NCBI GenBank assembly: GCA_011523365.1
Contig: WTGY01000133.1
Coordinates: 16,974-75,287 of the forward strand
Direction of reading: 5' to 3'
Source of the DNA: Caldilineaceae bacterium
GTDB lineage: Bacteria; Chloroflexota; Anaerolineae; Caldilineales; Caldilineaceae
DNA: 58,314 nucleotides
A program made the translations under genes and the position numbers. Under the pieces are notes generated by a model. It saw nothing but the letters and a program-made list of their open reading frames with translations, did no database searches and was not told where the DNA came from. The first letter of the stretch is position 1. Each line of letters starts with the position of its first letter. This document shows, piece by piece, positions 33,721 to 42,120 of the stretch.

Positions 33721-34962
33721 TTACTGAACCTGTTTGTAATACCTGAGCTCGTGCTCGGGCAACAGGTGCGGGTGCAGAATCTTTACCAGGTCCTTCAACA
33801 CTTTTTCGGGATGGGCCGCGCCCTCTTCGTAATAGGCGTTGCCCCCATTTTCGTTCACCCTGGCATTGTTGTTGAACAGCCGGCCTTTTTTGAGCGGCGC
33901 AAAGTCGCCGTAGCGGGGATCGCTTTCGAGCACGTCGTCGACGGTGAACCAGAAAGAGTTGTCCGGGTTGAGCCAGAATTCGGCATCCGCCCCCACAGCG
34001 TAGACCGACTCAAAGTCGAGAGGCAATGCACCTACGCCCCCTTCTCCCGACCAGAGGTAGGCGGCGCCGGCGTCGGCCAGCAGTTTGGCCATGTAGCTTC
34101 CGCCGGCGGAGACATACCAGGTGCCGTTGTAGACGCTTCCGATCAACACCGAGGGCCGCTCGGTAAGCGTTGCCGTCAGTTCCGCTACAGCGTTATATTC
34201 GGTCGCGACGATTTCGAACTGCGCTGCGGCGTCGGCTTCGCGGTTGAAGAAGATGGCTATGAACTTCATCCACTCAGAACGGCCCAGCGGGCTCTGTTCA
34301 ACAAAGTCACCGTTGAGCGCGACCGGTATTCCCGCTTCCAGCAGCACGGGATGGGTGTCATAGTCGGAGAAGCCAGTACCATAGGTCATGACCAGCGCTG
34401 GGTCCAGATCGAGCGTCAACTCTACATTAACTGCCGCGCCTCCGCCAATTTCGGCGATTTCGCCGTTCTCGATGCGTGCGCGCACCGCGGGGTTGGTCGT
34501 CCACATGTAGCTGTCCAACCCAATCAGCCTATCTATCAGCCCCAAGTCTTCCAGTGTAGGAAGATAGGTGGTCGACATAGCAATGATGTTGTTGACAGGC
34601 ACTTCGATAACAGCACCTTCAACGTCCTGGGGGGCCGGCGTCCCGCACTGGAGAAGCACATAACGGAAACTCTCCTGCGCCCCCTGCCACGGATTAGTTA
34701 CTGTAACGATCTTGTAGTTGTTGTGATACTCGACATCGAAGCCGGAGGCGTAGGCAACCGTCAGCTTCTGTGGAAAGTAGTCTATCGCCGGGTCGTACGA
34801 TTCGACACAGCCGTCCTGCAGATTCTCTGTTGGGGGCGCAGTGGTACCGGCCGTGCCTGCTGCGGTACTGTCCGGTGGCGAGGCAACCGTGGCTGGCTGT
34901 GCAGCGCAGGCGCTCAGAACCAGGATTGCGAGCACAAGAAGGTGGGCGGGCAGAATTCGCAT
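33721..34962 (-). CDS. btuF: Corrinoid-binding lipoprotein (BtuF-like)
   Basis: The 413-residue periplasmic-binding protein of the iron-siderophore/B12 class has a lipoprotein signal (VLAILVLSAC), a Ser/Thr-rich linker and the helical-backbone fold. YLPTLEDLGLIDRLIGLDSY and the second-lobe segment ERPSVLIGSVYNGTWYVSAGGSY support this. It is first in the cobalamin operon, directly downstream of the B12 riboswitch and terminator. ATG 34962 follows GAGGAG by about 6 bp; the frame runs open far upstream through the riboswitch but this is not coding. It is larger than E. coli BtuF (~266 residues), closer to FecB-like binding proteins of related phyla. Confidence 0.85.
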   Translation of the reverse strand: MRILPAHLLVLAILVLSACAAQPATVASPPDSTAAGTAGTTAPPTENLQDGCVESYDPAIDYFPQKLTVAYASGFDVEYHNNYKIVTVTNPWQGAQESFRYVLLQCGTPAPQDVEGAVIEVPVNNIIAMSTTYLPTLEDLGLIDRLIGLDSYMWTTNPAVRARIENGEIAEIGGGAAVNVELTLDLDPALVMTYGTGFSDYDTHPVLLEAGIPVALNGDFVEQSPLGRSEWMKFIAIFFNREADAAAQFEIVATEYNAVAELTATLTERPSVLIGSVYNGTWYVSAGGSYMAKLLADAGAAYLWSGEGGVGALPLDFESVYAVGADAEFWLNPDNSFWFTVDDVLESDPRYGDFAPLKKGRLFNNNARVNENGGNAYYEEGAAHPEKVLKDLVKILHPHLLPEHELRYYKQVQ

Positions 34963-35022
34963 CAGATTCTCCTCATGAATGGAATATGGTTGAGGCCCCT
35001 GCCGCGTCACCCGAAACAGCCG

Positions 35023-35059
35023 AAAAACAGAAACGTCCGATCTCTGACGAGATCGGACG
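35023..35059 (-). terminator. Intrinsic terminator of the cobalamin riboswitch
   Basis: A perfect 11-bp stem, CGTCCGATCTC (35034-35044) with GAGATCGGACG (35049-35059), has a 4-nt loop. On the minus strand it is followed by TTTCTGTTTTT. It sits between the aptamer and btuF, giving transcription control by adenosylcobalamin. Confidence 0.88.
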
Positions 35060-35119
35060 CTACCGGTCATGTGTGCCCCCAAATGCGGAGGCTTCACTCC
35101 GTCACCCAATCCACGAGAT

Positions 35120-35305
35120 GTTTCAAGAGCACGACAGAGGCGTTCGACCTGGCTTAGGAACATCCTGCCCATTTCTCGTTTGAGACTCCCTTCGTGCTTG
35201 AAGGGTGGGCGGGAAAATCTCCCTTACAGTTGCGGGACAGCGCCGGACTCTAACCGGCTTCGCCTTTTCAGCCCTGGCATCCGGACCATGGGCACCCCTG
35301 ACGTT
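35120..35305 (-). ncRNA. Cobalamin riboswitch
   Basis: Minus-strand order of conserved elements: GGGGTGCCC (35299-35291), GGCGAAGCCGG, GAGTCCGG, CCCGCAACTGTAAGGGA (near 35236-35219), and the 3' B12 box AAGCCAGGTCGAACGCC (35155-35139). This matches the classical adenosylcobalamin aptamer. The loop between the core and the B12 box is extended by a peripheral hairpin. Downstream genes are all for corrinoid uptake and salvage. Confidence 0.95.
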
Positions 35306-35323
35306 CAGTATTCAGTTGCGGAC

Positions 35324-35353
35324 AGTATACAGGCAGGGACGGGGTCTGTCCAA
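35324..35353 (-). promoter_or_regulatory. Promoter of the cobalamin operon
   Basis: On the minus strand TTGGAC (35353-35348) and TATACT (35329-35324) are 18 bp apart. The predicted start near 35317 is just before the first conserved aptamer element. Confidence 0.6.
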
Positions 35354-35366
35354 ATGCGGTTGCCGC

Positions 35367-35838
35367 GGGGTACGTCCCAGATTGGGGGCAAAAGGGGGCA
35401 GGGGGGCATGCACGGCGGTGGGCGATATCGTGATCCGACTGATAGGAGCGGTACAGGGCAGGCACAAGGCCTGCCCCTACCGGTACGTGTGGGAGGGGGC
35501 CGGTTTCGCGGCATGACGCGGGTGAACGACCGGCGGCATAGACGAAGTGGAGGTTGTGCGGCACGAGGAGGGTGAGCGACCGGCGGCTTAGGGACGGCGC
35601 CGGCGGCGCGGCGCGAAGGCGGCGCTGGCTGGTGTAGAGGGGGGCTTGCGGGGGGGAACCCCCCGCACAAGGGAGGGCCGAAGGCCCGACCGCCCGGAAC
35701 TGCAGTAGTCAGTGGTCAGTTGTCAGCGGTTAGTGGTCAGAGACGGGGCTACCTCTGACTGAGAGTCGATCGCGGACGGGACATGGCTGTGTTGCTGCCA
35801 GAGGCATGCGAGAGTTCGCCCGCATTTTGGGATGCACC
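35367..35838. repeat. Complete ~472-bp copy of the dispersed inverted-repeat element
   Basis: Left end GGGGTACGTCCCAGATTGGG at 35367, right end GTTCGCCCGCATTTTGGGAT followed by GCACC at 35814-35838. Internal blocks are shared with other copies: GGGCAGGCACAAGGCCTGCC (35457 onward), GGGTGAACGACCGGCGGC (duplicated here), the core hairpin GCGGGGGG/CCCCCCGC, GGGAGGGCCGAAGGCCCGACC, and CAGTGGTCAG short repeats. It fills nearly all of the gap between the B12 promoter and the fmdB promoter. Confidence 0.8.
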
Positions 35839-35906
35839 ATTACCGCGGGAGATCATGCATAGGGCATCGGAATCGCGTGCTCGAGCTTTCCAGTGGGCGC
35901 CTGCCT

Positions 35907-35935
35907 TTGAGCAATCGTTCCTCCTTTGGCATACT
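35907..35935 (+). promoter_or_regulatory. Promoter for fmdB-hisZ-hisG
   Basis: TTGAGC (35907-35912) and CATACT (35930-35935) are 17 bp apart. The predicted start is about 60 bp before the fmdB ATG. Confidence 0.5.
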
Positions 35936-35999
35936 GTGGTCAGTCGAAACAGAGGGAGTGCCGGAGGACGCTGGCAGCCGAGTTGGAATGGAGATCGTT

Positions 36000-36284
36000 A
36001 TGCCGATATATGAATATATCTGCCTGGATTGCAACAACCTGTTCGACCGGCTCTGGCAAACGGCGGCCTCGGCGCAGGAGCATCCCACTTGCCCTGAGTG
36101 TTTCGGCGATTCCACGAAGAGAACGATATCGCAGGTTGCCGTTCTGGGAGGACTGGGCGGACTTACGCCGCAGGAAGAGAGCGCGTCCAGCGCCGAGTCG
36201 GCCAGAGCGGCCTCATACACGCCGAAGGAACAGATCGATGCGCTTCAGGCCAACCGTCAACGAAAGCGCGAGCAGGGCAGATGA
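36000..36284 (+). CDS. FmdB-family zinc-ribbon protein
   Basis: The 94-residue protein begins with MPIYEYICLDC, the FmdB/CxxC_CXXC_SSSS signature, with a second pair in CPECFG, giving a small zinc ribbon. The Ser/Ala-rich tail is variable in this family. The name comes from a putative regulator of methylotroph formamidase, but the general function is unknown. ATG 36000 has a GGAGA about 4 bp upstream. Its stop overlaps the start of hisZ (ATGA), so it is co-translated with the histidine genes. Confidence 0.88.
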   Translation: MPIYEYICLDCNNLFDRLWQTAASAQEHPTCPECFGDSTKRTISQVAVLGGLGGLTPQEESASSAESARAASYTPKEQIDALQANRQRKREQGR

Positions 36285-37576
36285 ACGGGCACGTCCCTTT
36301 CGGTGTAGCCGACTACTTCTGGGATGAGGCCAGCAGGCGCCAGGGCCTCCTCGACCAGTTGATGGAGACATTTCGCGGCTGGGGTTACGGCGACGTGATT
36401 CCGCCGATGTTTGAGTTCGACTCGACCCTGAGCGCCCAATATGACGACCGGCTGCGCAGCGGCATGTACCGGTTTCTCGACCGCGACGGCAGCACGCTCT
36501 CCCTGCGGCCCGAATTCACGACACCGGTAGCCCGCCTGGTGGGCGCACGGCTCCACGACTGGCCCATGCCGCAGCGATTCTGTTACGGGGGCAGCGTCTT
36601 CCGCTACCTGGAGCCGCAGGCCGGCCGGCAGCGCGAGTTCTGGCAGGCCGGCGGCGAGCTGTTCGGCGCACCGGACCCGGCTGCCGACGCCGAGATTCTG
36701 GCCCTGACGGCCACTGCCCTGAAGGTTGCCGGGCTGACTCAGTTTCGACAGATTGTGGGGCATATCCGCTACTATCGCAGTCTCCTGGAAGCGCTTATGC
36801 TTGATCCGCAGCAGACGCAGCAGTTGCAGTGGGCGTTGGAGCGGAAGAGCGAACCGCTGTTGGAAGAGTTTCTGCGGGACACGCCACTGCGGACCGGGCA
36901 GCGCCAGGCGGTCGAGACGCTGCCGCAGTTGGTGGGAGAGAATGTGGACGCCATTCTTTCCCTGGCAGAACGCCACATTCAGAACAGAGGGATGCACGAA
37001 AGCCTGCAGAACTTGCGCGGAATCGTCGACGCGCTCATTGGTTACGACATTCATGACAGCTTTGTCATCGACCTGACCGAGATTCGCAATTTGGGGTACT
37101 ACACCGGAGTCTCGTTCGAGGCGGTGACGCCGGGATTGGGCACGGCCGTCGCCAGCGGCGGCAGGTACGATGACCTGGTGGGCCGTTTCGGTCCCCCGCA
37201 GCCCGCAGTGGGCGTTGCTCTGGGGGTGGACCGGCTGTTGGTGGCACGTCAGCGGCAGGACGGACAAGACGCGGGGGCCGGCCAACACCGGATCCAGCCT
37301 GCGCTGGCACTGCCCCAGGGGAGCCCTGATGCACTGGCCCGGGTCCAGAGGCTGCGCCAGGCCGGGATGCACATCCAGGTGGACGTAAACAGCTGGCCGG
37401 TCGATGCTGCCTTTGCCTATGCAGCTGAGACAGACGTACGCGACGTCCTGGTTTGGGACGATGGATTTCAGCATCACCGCCGCGACGAGCGGGGCGATTA
37501 TGTGCTACTCGGCCCATTGGAGGAAGGCTGTCTGGCAGTCGGGACGGAAATGTTTGGGGAAGAGCTGTCCAAATGA
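36281..37576 (+). CDS. hisZ: ATP phosphoribosyltransferase regulatory subunit
   Basis: The 431-residue protein is a histidyl-tRNA-synthetase-like paralogue without the anticodon-binding role. Class II motifs are present: PPMFEFDSTLS, the motif-2-like RFCYGGSVFRYLEPQAGRQREFWQAG, and FVIDLTEIRNLGYYTGVSFEA. HisZ is the partner of short-form HisG in an octameric enzyme carrying out and regulating the first histidine-biosynthesis step. ATG 36281 overlaps the fmdB stop, and the gene overlaps hisG by 4 bp. The strict pairing with a 262-residue HisG supports the HisZ call over HisS. Confidence 0.9.
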   Translation: MNGHVPFGVADYFWDEASRRQGLLDQLMETFRGWGYGDVIPPMFEFDSTLSAQYDDRLRSGMYRFLDRDGSTLSLRPEFTTPVARLVGARLHDWPMPQRFCYGGSVFRYLEPQAGRQREFWQAGGELFGAPDPAADAEILALTATALKVAGLTQFRQIVGHIRYYRSLLEALMLDPQQTQQLQWALERKSEPLLEEFLRDTPLRTGQRQAVETLPQLVGENVDAILSLAERHIQNRGMHESLQNLRGIVDALIGYDIHDSFVIDLTEIRNLGYYTGVSFEAVTPGLGTAVASGGRYDDLVGRFGPPQPAVGVALGVDRLLVARQRQDGQDAGAGQHRIQPALALPQGSPDALARVQRLRQAGMHIQVDVNSWPVDAAFAYAAETDVRDVLVWDDGFQHHRRDERGDYVLLGPLEEGCLAVGTEMFGEELSK

Positions 37577-38361
37577 CGCAAGCAACAGTGGCGCCCATTC
37601 GCGGCCAGGCGAGAACTGACGAGCGGTCACAGCCTTCCGTGGCGGACAGGCGCAACAAACAGTCGCTGCTGTTTGCGCTACCAAAAGGGAGGCTGGCGCA
37701 GGATAGTCTGTCCTTCCTCGAGCGGGCCGGACTCTCGATTCCCACCGACACGGAAAGCCGCAAACTGATTCTGCCAGCGGCCGACGGCTCAATCGGCTTT
37801 GTGATGGCCAAGCCGCGCGACGTCCCCACCTACGTAGAACACGGTGCGGCCGACCTTGGCATCTGCGGCCTCGACGTGGTCCGGGAGACGGACCGTGCGG
37901 TCTACGAGCCGTTGCTGCTTCCTTTCGGTCACTGCCGCTTGAGCGTCGCCGGCCCGGTGGAAGGGGCTGCGGCCCCTCGCGCAGAGAGTCCCGATGCGGC
38001 AGATCTTGCCGTCAAGCCAGCTTCATCTGCGCAGTTGGACGGTACGCCGCTGCGCTACATGAGCCAGCCCCGTATCGCGACCGAGTATCCGCGCCTCACG
38101 CGCCAGTTCTTTGCCGAAAGAGGCGTGAACGCGGAGATCATCGCTCTGGGCGGCTCGGTGGAGCTTGGGCCGATTCTGGGTCTCGCCGACCTGATCGTGG
38201 ACGTAGTCCAGACCGGGACCACCCTGCGCATGAACGGGCTGATAGAGATCAGGACGATCCTGGAGAGTCAGGCGGTGCTGATCGTCAACCGCGCCTCGTA
38301 CCAGCTCAAAGCTGCGGAGATCAACAGGATTATCGAGCGGATGCGATTGCTTACTACATAG
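37573..38361 (+). CDS. hisG: ATP phosphoribosyltransferase catalytic subunit, short form
   Basis: The 262-residue HisG lacks the C-terminal ACT-like regulatory domain of long forms and so needs HisZ. It condenses ATP with PRPP. Typical segments are FALPKGRLAQDSL after a ~28-residue N-terminal extension, AVLE-like GAADLGICGLDVVRE, GSVELGPILGLADLIVDVVQTGTTLR (PRPP loop) and a VLIVNRASY tail. A ~25-residue Ala/Pro-rich insert occurs around residues 130-155. ATG 37573 overlaps the hisZ stop. No other his genes lie nearby. Confidence 0.92.
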   Translation: MTQATVAPIRGQARTDERSQPSVADRRNKQSLLFALPKGRLAQDSLSFLERAGLSIPTDTESRKLILPAADGSIGFVMAKPRDVPTYVEHGAADLGICGLDVVRETDRAVYEPLLLPFGHCRLSVAGPVEGAAAPRAESPDAADLAVKPASSAQLDGTPLRYMSQPRIATEYPRLTRQFFAERGVNAEIIALGGSVELGPILGLADLIVDVVQTGTTLRMNGLIEIRTILESQAVLIVNRASYQLKAAEINRIIERMRLLTT

Positions 38362-38459
38362 AAGCCAGGCCCCACCGGGAGAGCTGTGTACCAGAGAAAG
38401 TCAGACAATGAGAGAATCCGACGCGCTTCCCCGGGGTCGGAACTGCCAGAGGTATTGCA

Positions 38460-39011
38460 TTGCCAGAGATTACCGATTCACAATTGATTGACGGCGTTCA
38501 ATTCGCTGTACTGCGTGCGTTCGGCGATGACCGAGGCAGTTTTCTGGAGACATTCCGGAAGGAGTGGTTTCCGCAGCGCAACTGGGCGCGCGTGCAATCG
38601 AACGTAAGCTATTCGAAAGTGGGCGTTCTGCGCGGGTTGCACTACCATTTTCATCAGGTGGACTACTGGTTCTGCGTGAATGGGACTGTTCAGGTTGCAC
38701 TGGCCGACCTGAGGCCGGGCAGCCCGTCTTTTCGGCAGACGGAGACGCTGGAGATCGGAGAGAACAATCACACGGGCGTCTTCATCCCCGTAGGCGTCGC
38801 GCATGGATTTCTCGCCATGACGGATGCCGTTCTCACCTATAACGTCGACAACTATTACGACAACACAGACGAACACGGCGTAGCCTGGAATGATCCGGAG
38901 CTAGCGGTGGACTGGAAGCAGAGCGACCCGCACCTATCCGATCGAGACCGCGGCAATCCTTTCCTAGCAGACCTGCCTGTCGACCTCTTGCCGGGCTGCG
39001 GTTTAGTCTAG
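38460..39011 (+). CDS. dTDP-4-dehydrorhamnose 3,5-epimerase family protein
   Basis: The 183-residue cupin-fold protein resembles RmlC: DDRGSFLETFRKEWF, QSNVSYSKVGVLRGLHYH (active-site histidine region), TLEIGENNHTGVFIPVGVAHGF and a WNDPELAVDW tail. It would epimerise C3 and C5 of dTDP-4-keto-6-deoxyglucose in dTDP-sugar synthesis. The usual QxKLV near the HYQ motif is altered (HYHFHQVDYW), so it may act on another nucleotide sugar. Start TTG 38460 has AGAGG about 8 bp upstream. The rml partners are absent. Confidence 0.82.
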   Translation: MPEITDSQLIDGVQFAVLRAFGDDRGSFLETFRKEWFPQRNWARVQSNVSYSKVGVLRGLHYHFHQVDYWFCVNGTVQVALADLRPGSPSFRQTETLEIGENNHTGVFIPVGVAHGFLAMTDAVLTYNVDNYYDNTDEHGVAWNDPELAVDWKQSDPHLSDRDRGNPFLADLPVDLLPGCGLV

Positions 39012-39089
39012 TTCCCGGTTTGTCTGGCGGCGCGAGTATTCAGTCGCGATTCTGTTTTGTCAGAGATTCTGTGACGTGCAAATCGAGCC

Positions 39090-40640
39090 ATGAAAGAAAC
39101 TGGTGTAGACCGAACTCCCAACGCCTCCGGCGGTAGAAAGCCGGGACAGGAAGTGGCGGAGTATCGAAAACTACCGGCGGTCGATAAGCTCCTTTCGGTC
39201 CCGGAAATCGCCACCCTCGCCGCGGAATACGGGAACGGACCTGTCACCGAAGCGGCCCGCGCCGAACTCGACGCGGCGCGCATGGCCATCCACAATGGAC
39301 AGCCAGCGCCGGCGGAAGGGGAGTGGCAGGAGCGCATTGCGGAAAGCGTGCTCGCGGCCTCCGCCTCCTCCCTGCGGCCCGTCATCAACGCAACAGGCGT
39401 ACTCATACACACGAACCTGGGCCGCACGCCTCTCAGCAGCGCCGCCCAGGAGGCGGTTGTCCGCCTGGCGCGAGGGTACAGTACGCTAGAGTATGATCTG
39501 GAGGCCGGTCAGCGGGGTAGCCGCCACGCCCACCCTGCCCGCCTGCTGTGCGAGTTGACCGGCGCCGAAGACGCGCTCGTCGTCAACAACAACGCCGCGG
39601 CTGTCTTCCTCGTTCTGACAGCGCTTTGCGTTGGACGGGAGGTGATCGTCAGCCGCGGTGAACTGGTCGAGATCGGAGGCGGTTTTCGCATACCCGATGT
39701 GTTGCGCCAGAGCGGGGCGACACTTGTGGAAGTCGGCACGACAAACCGTACGCATCCCCAAGATTTCGCGGGCGCCATGGGCCCCCGGACGGCCGCCCTC
39801 ATGCGGATCCATGCCAGCAACTTCAAACAGGTGGGCTTTGTGAAGAAGCCGGAGCTGACGGAGCTGGTCGAGATCGCCCGCGGTCAAAGTTCCGCCGGCG
39901 CGCGGGGCTATACGGGGACTGCGGACGCGGCTGACGAGCGTGGTGCTGACAACGGGGGTCAGAGGGGCGTACCCGGCGACCGCCCGCTGGTCATAGACGA
40001 CCTCGGTTCCGGCACACTGCTGGATACGACCCAATTCGGGATGGCCCCGGAGCCGATGGTGCAGAGCAGCGTACAGGTCGGCGCGGACGTCATCACCTTC
40101 AGCGGCGACAAGCTGCTGGGAGGTCCCCAGGCCGGTCTGATCGTGGGCAAGGCCGAGGCTATTGCAAGGCTGCGTTCGCATCCACTGGCGCGGGCCCTGC
40201 GCGTGGACAAGATGACGCTGGCTGCGCTGGATGCGACGCTGCAGTCCTATCGGCGCGGGCGGGCTGCAGCTGAGATCCCCGTGTGGCGCATGATCGCGCA
40301 GACGGTGGAGGCCGTTGAACAGCGCGCACGCCAGGTCCAGCGCCGGTTGGCGGCGGCAAATCATGAGTGCGAGTTGGTCCCAGGGCAAAGCACAGTAGGC
40401 GGGGGCAGCTTGCCGGGCGAAACCCTGTCCACGGTTCTGCTGGCGCTCGACATGCCGCGGCCTGACAGCGCGGCCGCGGCACTGCGCGAAGGAGACCCGC
40501 CCGTCATCTGCCGGATTCAGAACGACCGGCTGCTTTTCGACCTGCGGACCGTCCTGCCGGAGCAGGAGCAGGCGCTGTTCGAGGTTCTCAATCGCCGGCT
40601 GCCCGCACCTGACGGCAGAACGGGCGGCGCCGGCCTTTAG
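39090..40640 (+). CDS. selA: L-seryl-tRNA(Sec) selenium transferase
   Basis: The 516-residue PLP enzyme converts Ser-tRNA(Sec) to Sec-tRNA(Sec) using selenophosphate. SelA features are an N-terminal helical tRNA-binding region (LPAVDKLLSVPEI), VINATGVLIHTNLGRTPLS, NNNAAAVFLVLTAL, and the PLP lysine K341 in TFSGDKLLGGPQAG. It is longer than typical SelA (about 460) partly because of a ~35-residue Gly/Ala/Asp-rich insert (about 267-302). Neither SelB, SelD nor tRNA-Sec was found in the window, and I identified no selenoprotein gene. A SelA-like paralogue of different function is less likely given the motif match. Confidence 0.9.
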   Translation: MKETGVDRTPNASGGRKPGQEVAEYRKLPAVDKLLSVPEIATLAAEYGNGPVTEAARAELDAARMAIHNGQPAPAEGEWQERIAESVLAASASSLRPVINATGVLIHTNLGRTPLSSAAQEAVVRLARGYSTLEYDLEAGQRGSRHAHPARLLCELTGAEDALVVNNNAAAVFLVLTALCVGREVIVSRGELVEIGGGFRIPDVLRQSGATLVEVGTTNRTHPQDFAGAMGPRTAALMRIHASNFKQVGFVKKPELTELVEIARGQSSAGARGYTGTADAADERGADNGGQRGVPGDRPLVIDDLGSGTLLDTTQFGMAPEPMVQSSVQVGADVITFSGDKLLGGPQAGLIVGKAEAIARLRSHPLARALRVDKMTLAALDATLQSYRRGRAAAEIPVWRMIAQTVEAVEQRARQVQRRLAAANHECELVPGQSTVGGGSLPGETLSTVLLALDMPRPDSAAAALREGDPPVICRIQNDRLLFDLRTVLPEQEQALFEVLNRRLPAPDGRTGGAGL

Positions 40641-40659
40641 GCGAATAGCGGTAGCGACT

Positions 40660-41490
40660 GTGCCCCTCATCTACCTGAAGCTCGGCGGCTCGCTGATCAC
40701 CCAGAAAGACCAACCGGAAACACCCAGACCGGAAGTGTTGGAACGGCTGACCGGGGAAATTGCGCGGGCCAGAAGGGCGCGTCCAGGACTTCAGTTGGTC
40801 CTTGGGCACGGCAGCGGCAGCTTCGGCCACGTCAGCGCGCAGCGGCACGGCACGCGCAATGGCGTTCACAGCGAGGCCGGGTGGTATGGCTTTGCCGCCA
40901 CGGCAGACGCGGCCGCGCGTCTGAATCGTATCGTCGCCGCGCATCTGCTGCAGGCTGAGCTGCCCGCCTGGACTGTACAACCCAGTGCGGCGCTACGCTG
41001 CGAGGATGGCAGGCTCGTCAGCGGGCCTGCGGAAACGGTTCGCCTGGCTCTGGACCGGGGCCTTCTGCCTTTGATACACGGAGACGTGGCACTCGACTGT
41101 GTGCGCGGCGGCACAATTGCCAGCACGGAAGAAATCTTCGAACAGATGGCCCCACAGCTTCCTCCGGTTCGGATTGTGCTGGCGGGCGAAGTAGACGGGG
41201 TGTACTCCAGCGATCCCCGCCGGAACCCGGCCGCAGTCATGCTGAGAGAGATCACGCCCCTCTCCATAGAGTCGGTGCACGCGACGCTAGGCGCCAGCCA
41301 TGCCACCGATGTAACCGGAGGCATGGCCGCTAAGGTCGAACAGTCGCTGCGCATGGTGCGCGTCGTGGCAGGTCTGGAAGTGATCGTGTGCGGCGGGTTA
41401 GTGCAGGACGCCGTCTTTCGCGCGCTGACCGACCTCTCCGACCCTCCCGGCACCATGATCCACGCCGGAACACCTCGGGACCACTCCTGA
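40660..41490 (+). CDS. Isopentenyl phosphate kinase
   Basis: The 276-residue amino-acid-kinase-fold protein has LKLGGSLIT at the start, GHGSGSFGH with catalytic H57, PLIHGDVALD, LAGEVDGVYSSDP and ATDVTGGMAAKV. These match isopentenyl phosphate kinase of the alternative mevalonate pathway, which phosphorylates isopentenyl phosphate to IPP. The enzyme is known from archaea, plants and some Chloroflexota, one of the clues for the lineage. The start codon is GTG, 19 bp after selA, so the two are probably co-transcribed. No other mevalonate-pathway gene is nearby. Confidence 0.9.
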   Translation: MPLIYLKLGGSLITQKDQPETPRPEVLERLTGEIARARRARPGLQLVLGHGSGSFGHVSAQRHGTRNGVHSEAGWYGFAATADAAARLNRIVAAHLLQAELPAWTVQPSAALRCEDGRLVSGPAETVRLALDRGLLPLIHGDVALDCVRGGTIASTEEIFEQMAPQLPPVRIVLAGEVDGVYSSDPRRNPAAVMLREITPLSIESVHATLGASHATDVTGGMAAKVEQSLRMVRVVAGLEVIVCGGLVQDAVFRALTDLSDPPGTMIHAGTPRDHS

Positions 41491-41699
41491 AAACCTCTTT
41501 TCAGCCAGCAACATTTTCATATGATGATCAGTGGTGAGGGACTTCAGTCTCCCCGTTTGGTCGTTGCGGCGGGGCGAATCCTGGAGGGAGAGAGAGGGCT
41601 TCCTGTTCGCCTCTCGTGGGGGCACGCACCGGCAGCCCCAAAGCCGCTGCTCTTAGGCGTGGCCGGCCAACCGGCGGCGAGGGCGACGCACTGGCGGCG

Positions 41700-41775
41700 C
41701 AGGCTTGTGTCAGGGGGGCGTCGCGGGGGAATCCCCCCGCACAAGGTAGGCCGCTCGCGGCCGACCGCCCAAAAA
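41700..41775. repeat. Fragment of the dispersed element core
   Basis: The block GGGGGGCGTCGCGGGGGAAT, CCCCCCGCACAAGGTAGGCCG and CGGCCGACCGCCC is the core hairpin part of the dispersed element. Neither terminal inverted repeat is visible, so it is a remnant. The rest of 41491-41920 has no credible gene. Confidence 0.65.
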
Positions 41776-41924
41776 GCGAGAAGAGAGAGTAGAGAAGTGA
41801 GGAGTGAGATACGGCCGAGGTCGCCTCAAGTAGGGTAGGGGCATGGCTGCGATTGAGCAATTTTTTGGCGGCAATTGGAGAGCGTGGGAGAGGACAGAGG
41901 GACATCGTGGCAGGCCTAAAGTAT

Positions 41925-41954
41925 TTGCCCGCTATTTTGGCGTCCTAGTATAAT
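41925..41954 (+). promoter_or_regulatory. Promoter of the RseP-like protease gene
   Basis: TTGCCC (41925-41930) and a perfect TATAAT (41949-41954) are 18 bp apart, about 165 bp before the protease start codon. Confidence 0.6.
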
Positions 41955-42120
41955 GAAACCAGGAGAGAGTACCTAAGGACCTCTGGCTGCTCTCCCCAAT
42001 ATGACCAAGCGTTAGGCCGTGGCCATTGGGCAGCGAACATGGTGCCGCCGCCTGCGAAGTGAGAAGTTGGGAGAGGGCTTGAATTGCACCCTCTCATCGG
42101 ATACCGGAGTAAGGACTCGG

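Noticed and set aside
35205..35670. Frames of about 100-120 residues around the B12 riboswitch and repeat
   Set aside because: They coincide with the riboswitch and the dispersed repeat, and similar peptides recur wherever the repeat occurs.
41521..41905. Frames on both strands between the isopentenyl phosphate kinase and RseP genes
   Set aside because: Overlap the repeat fragment, no start signals, no family match.
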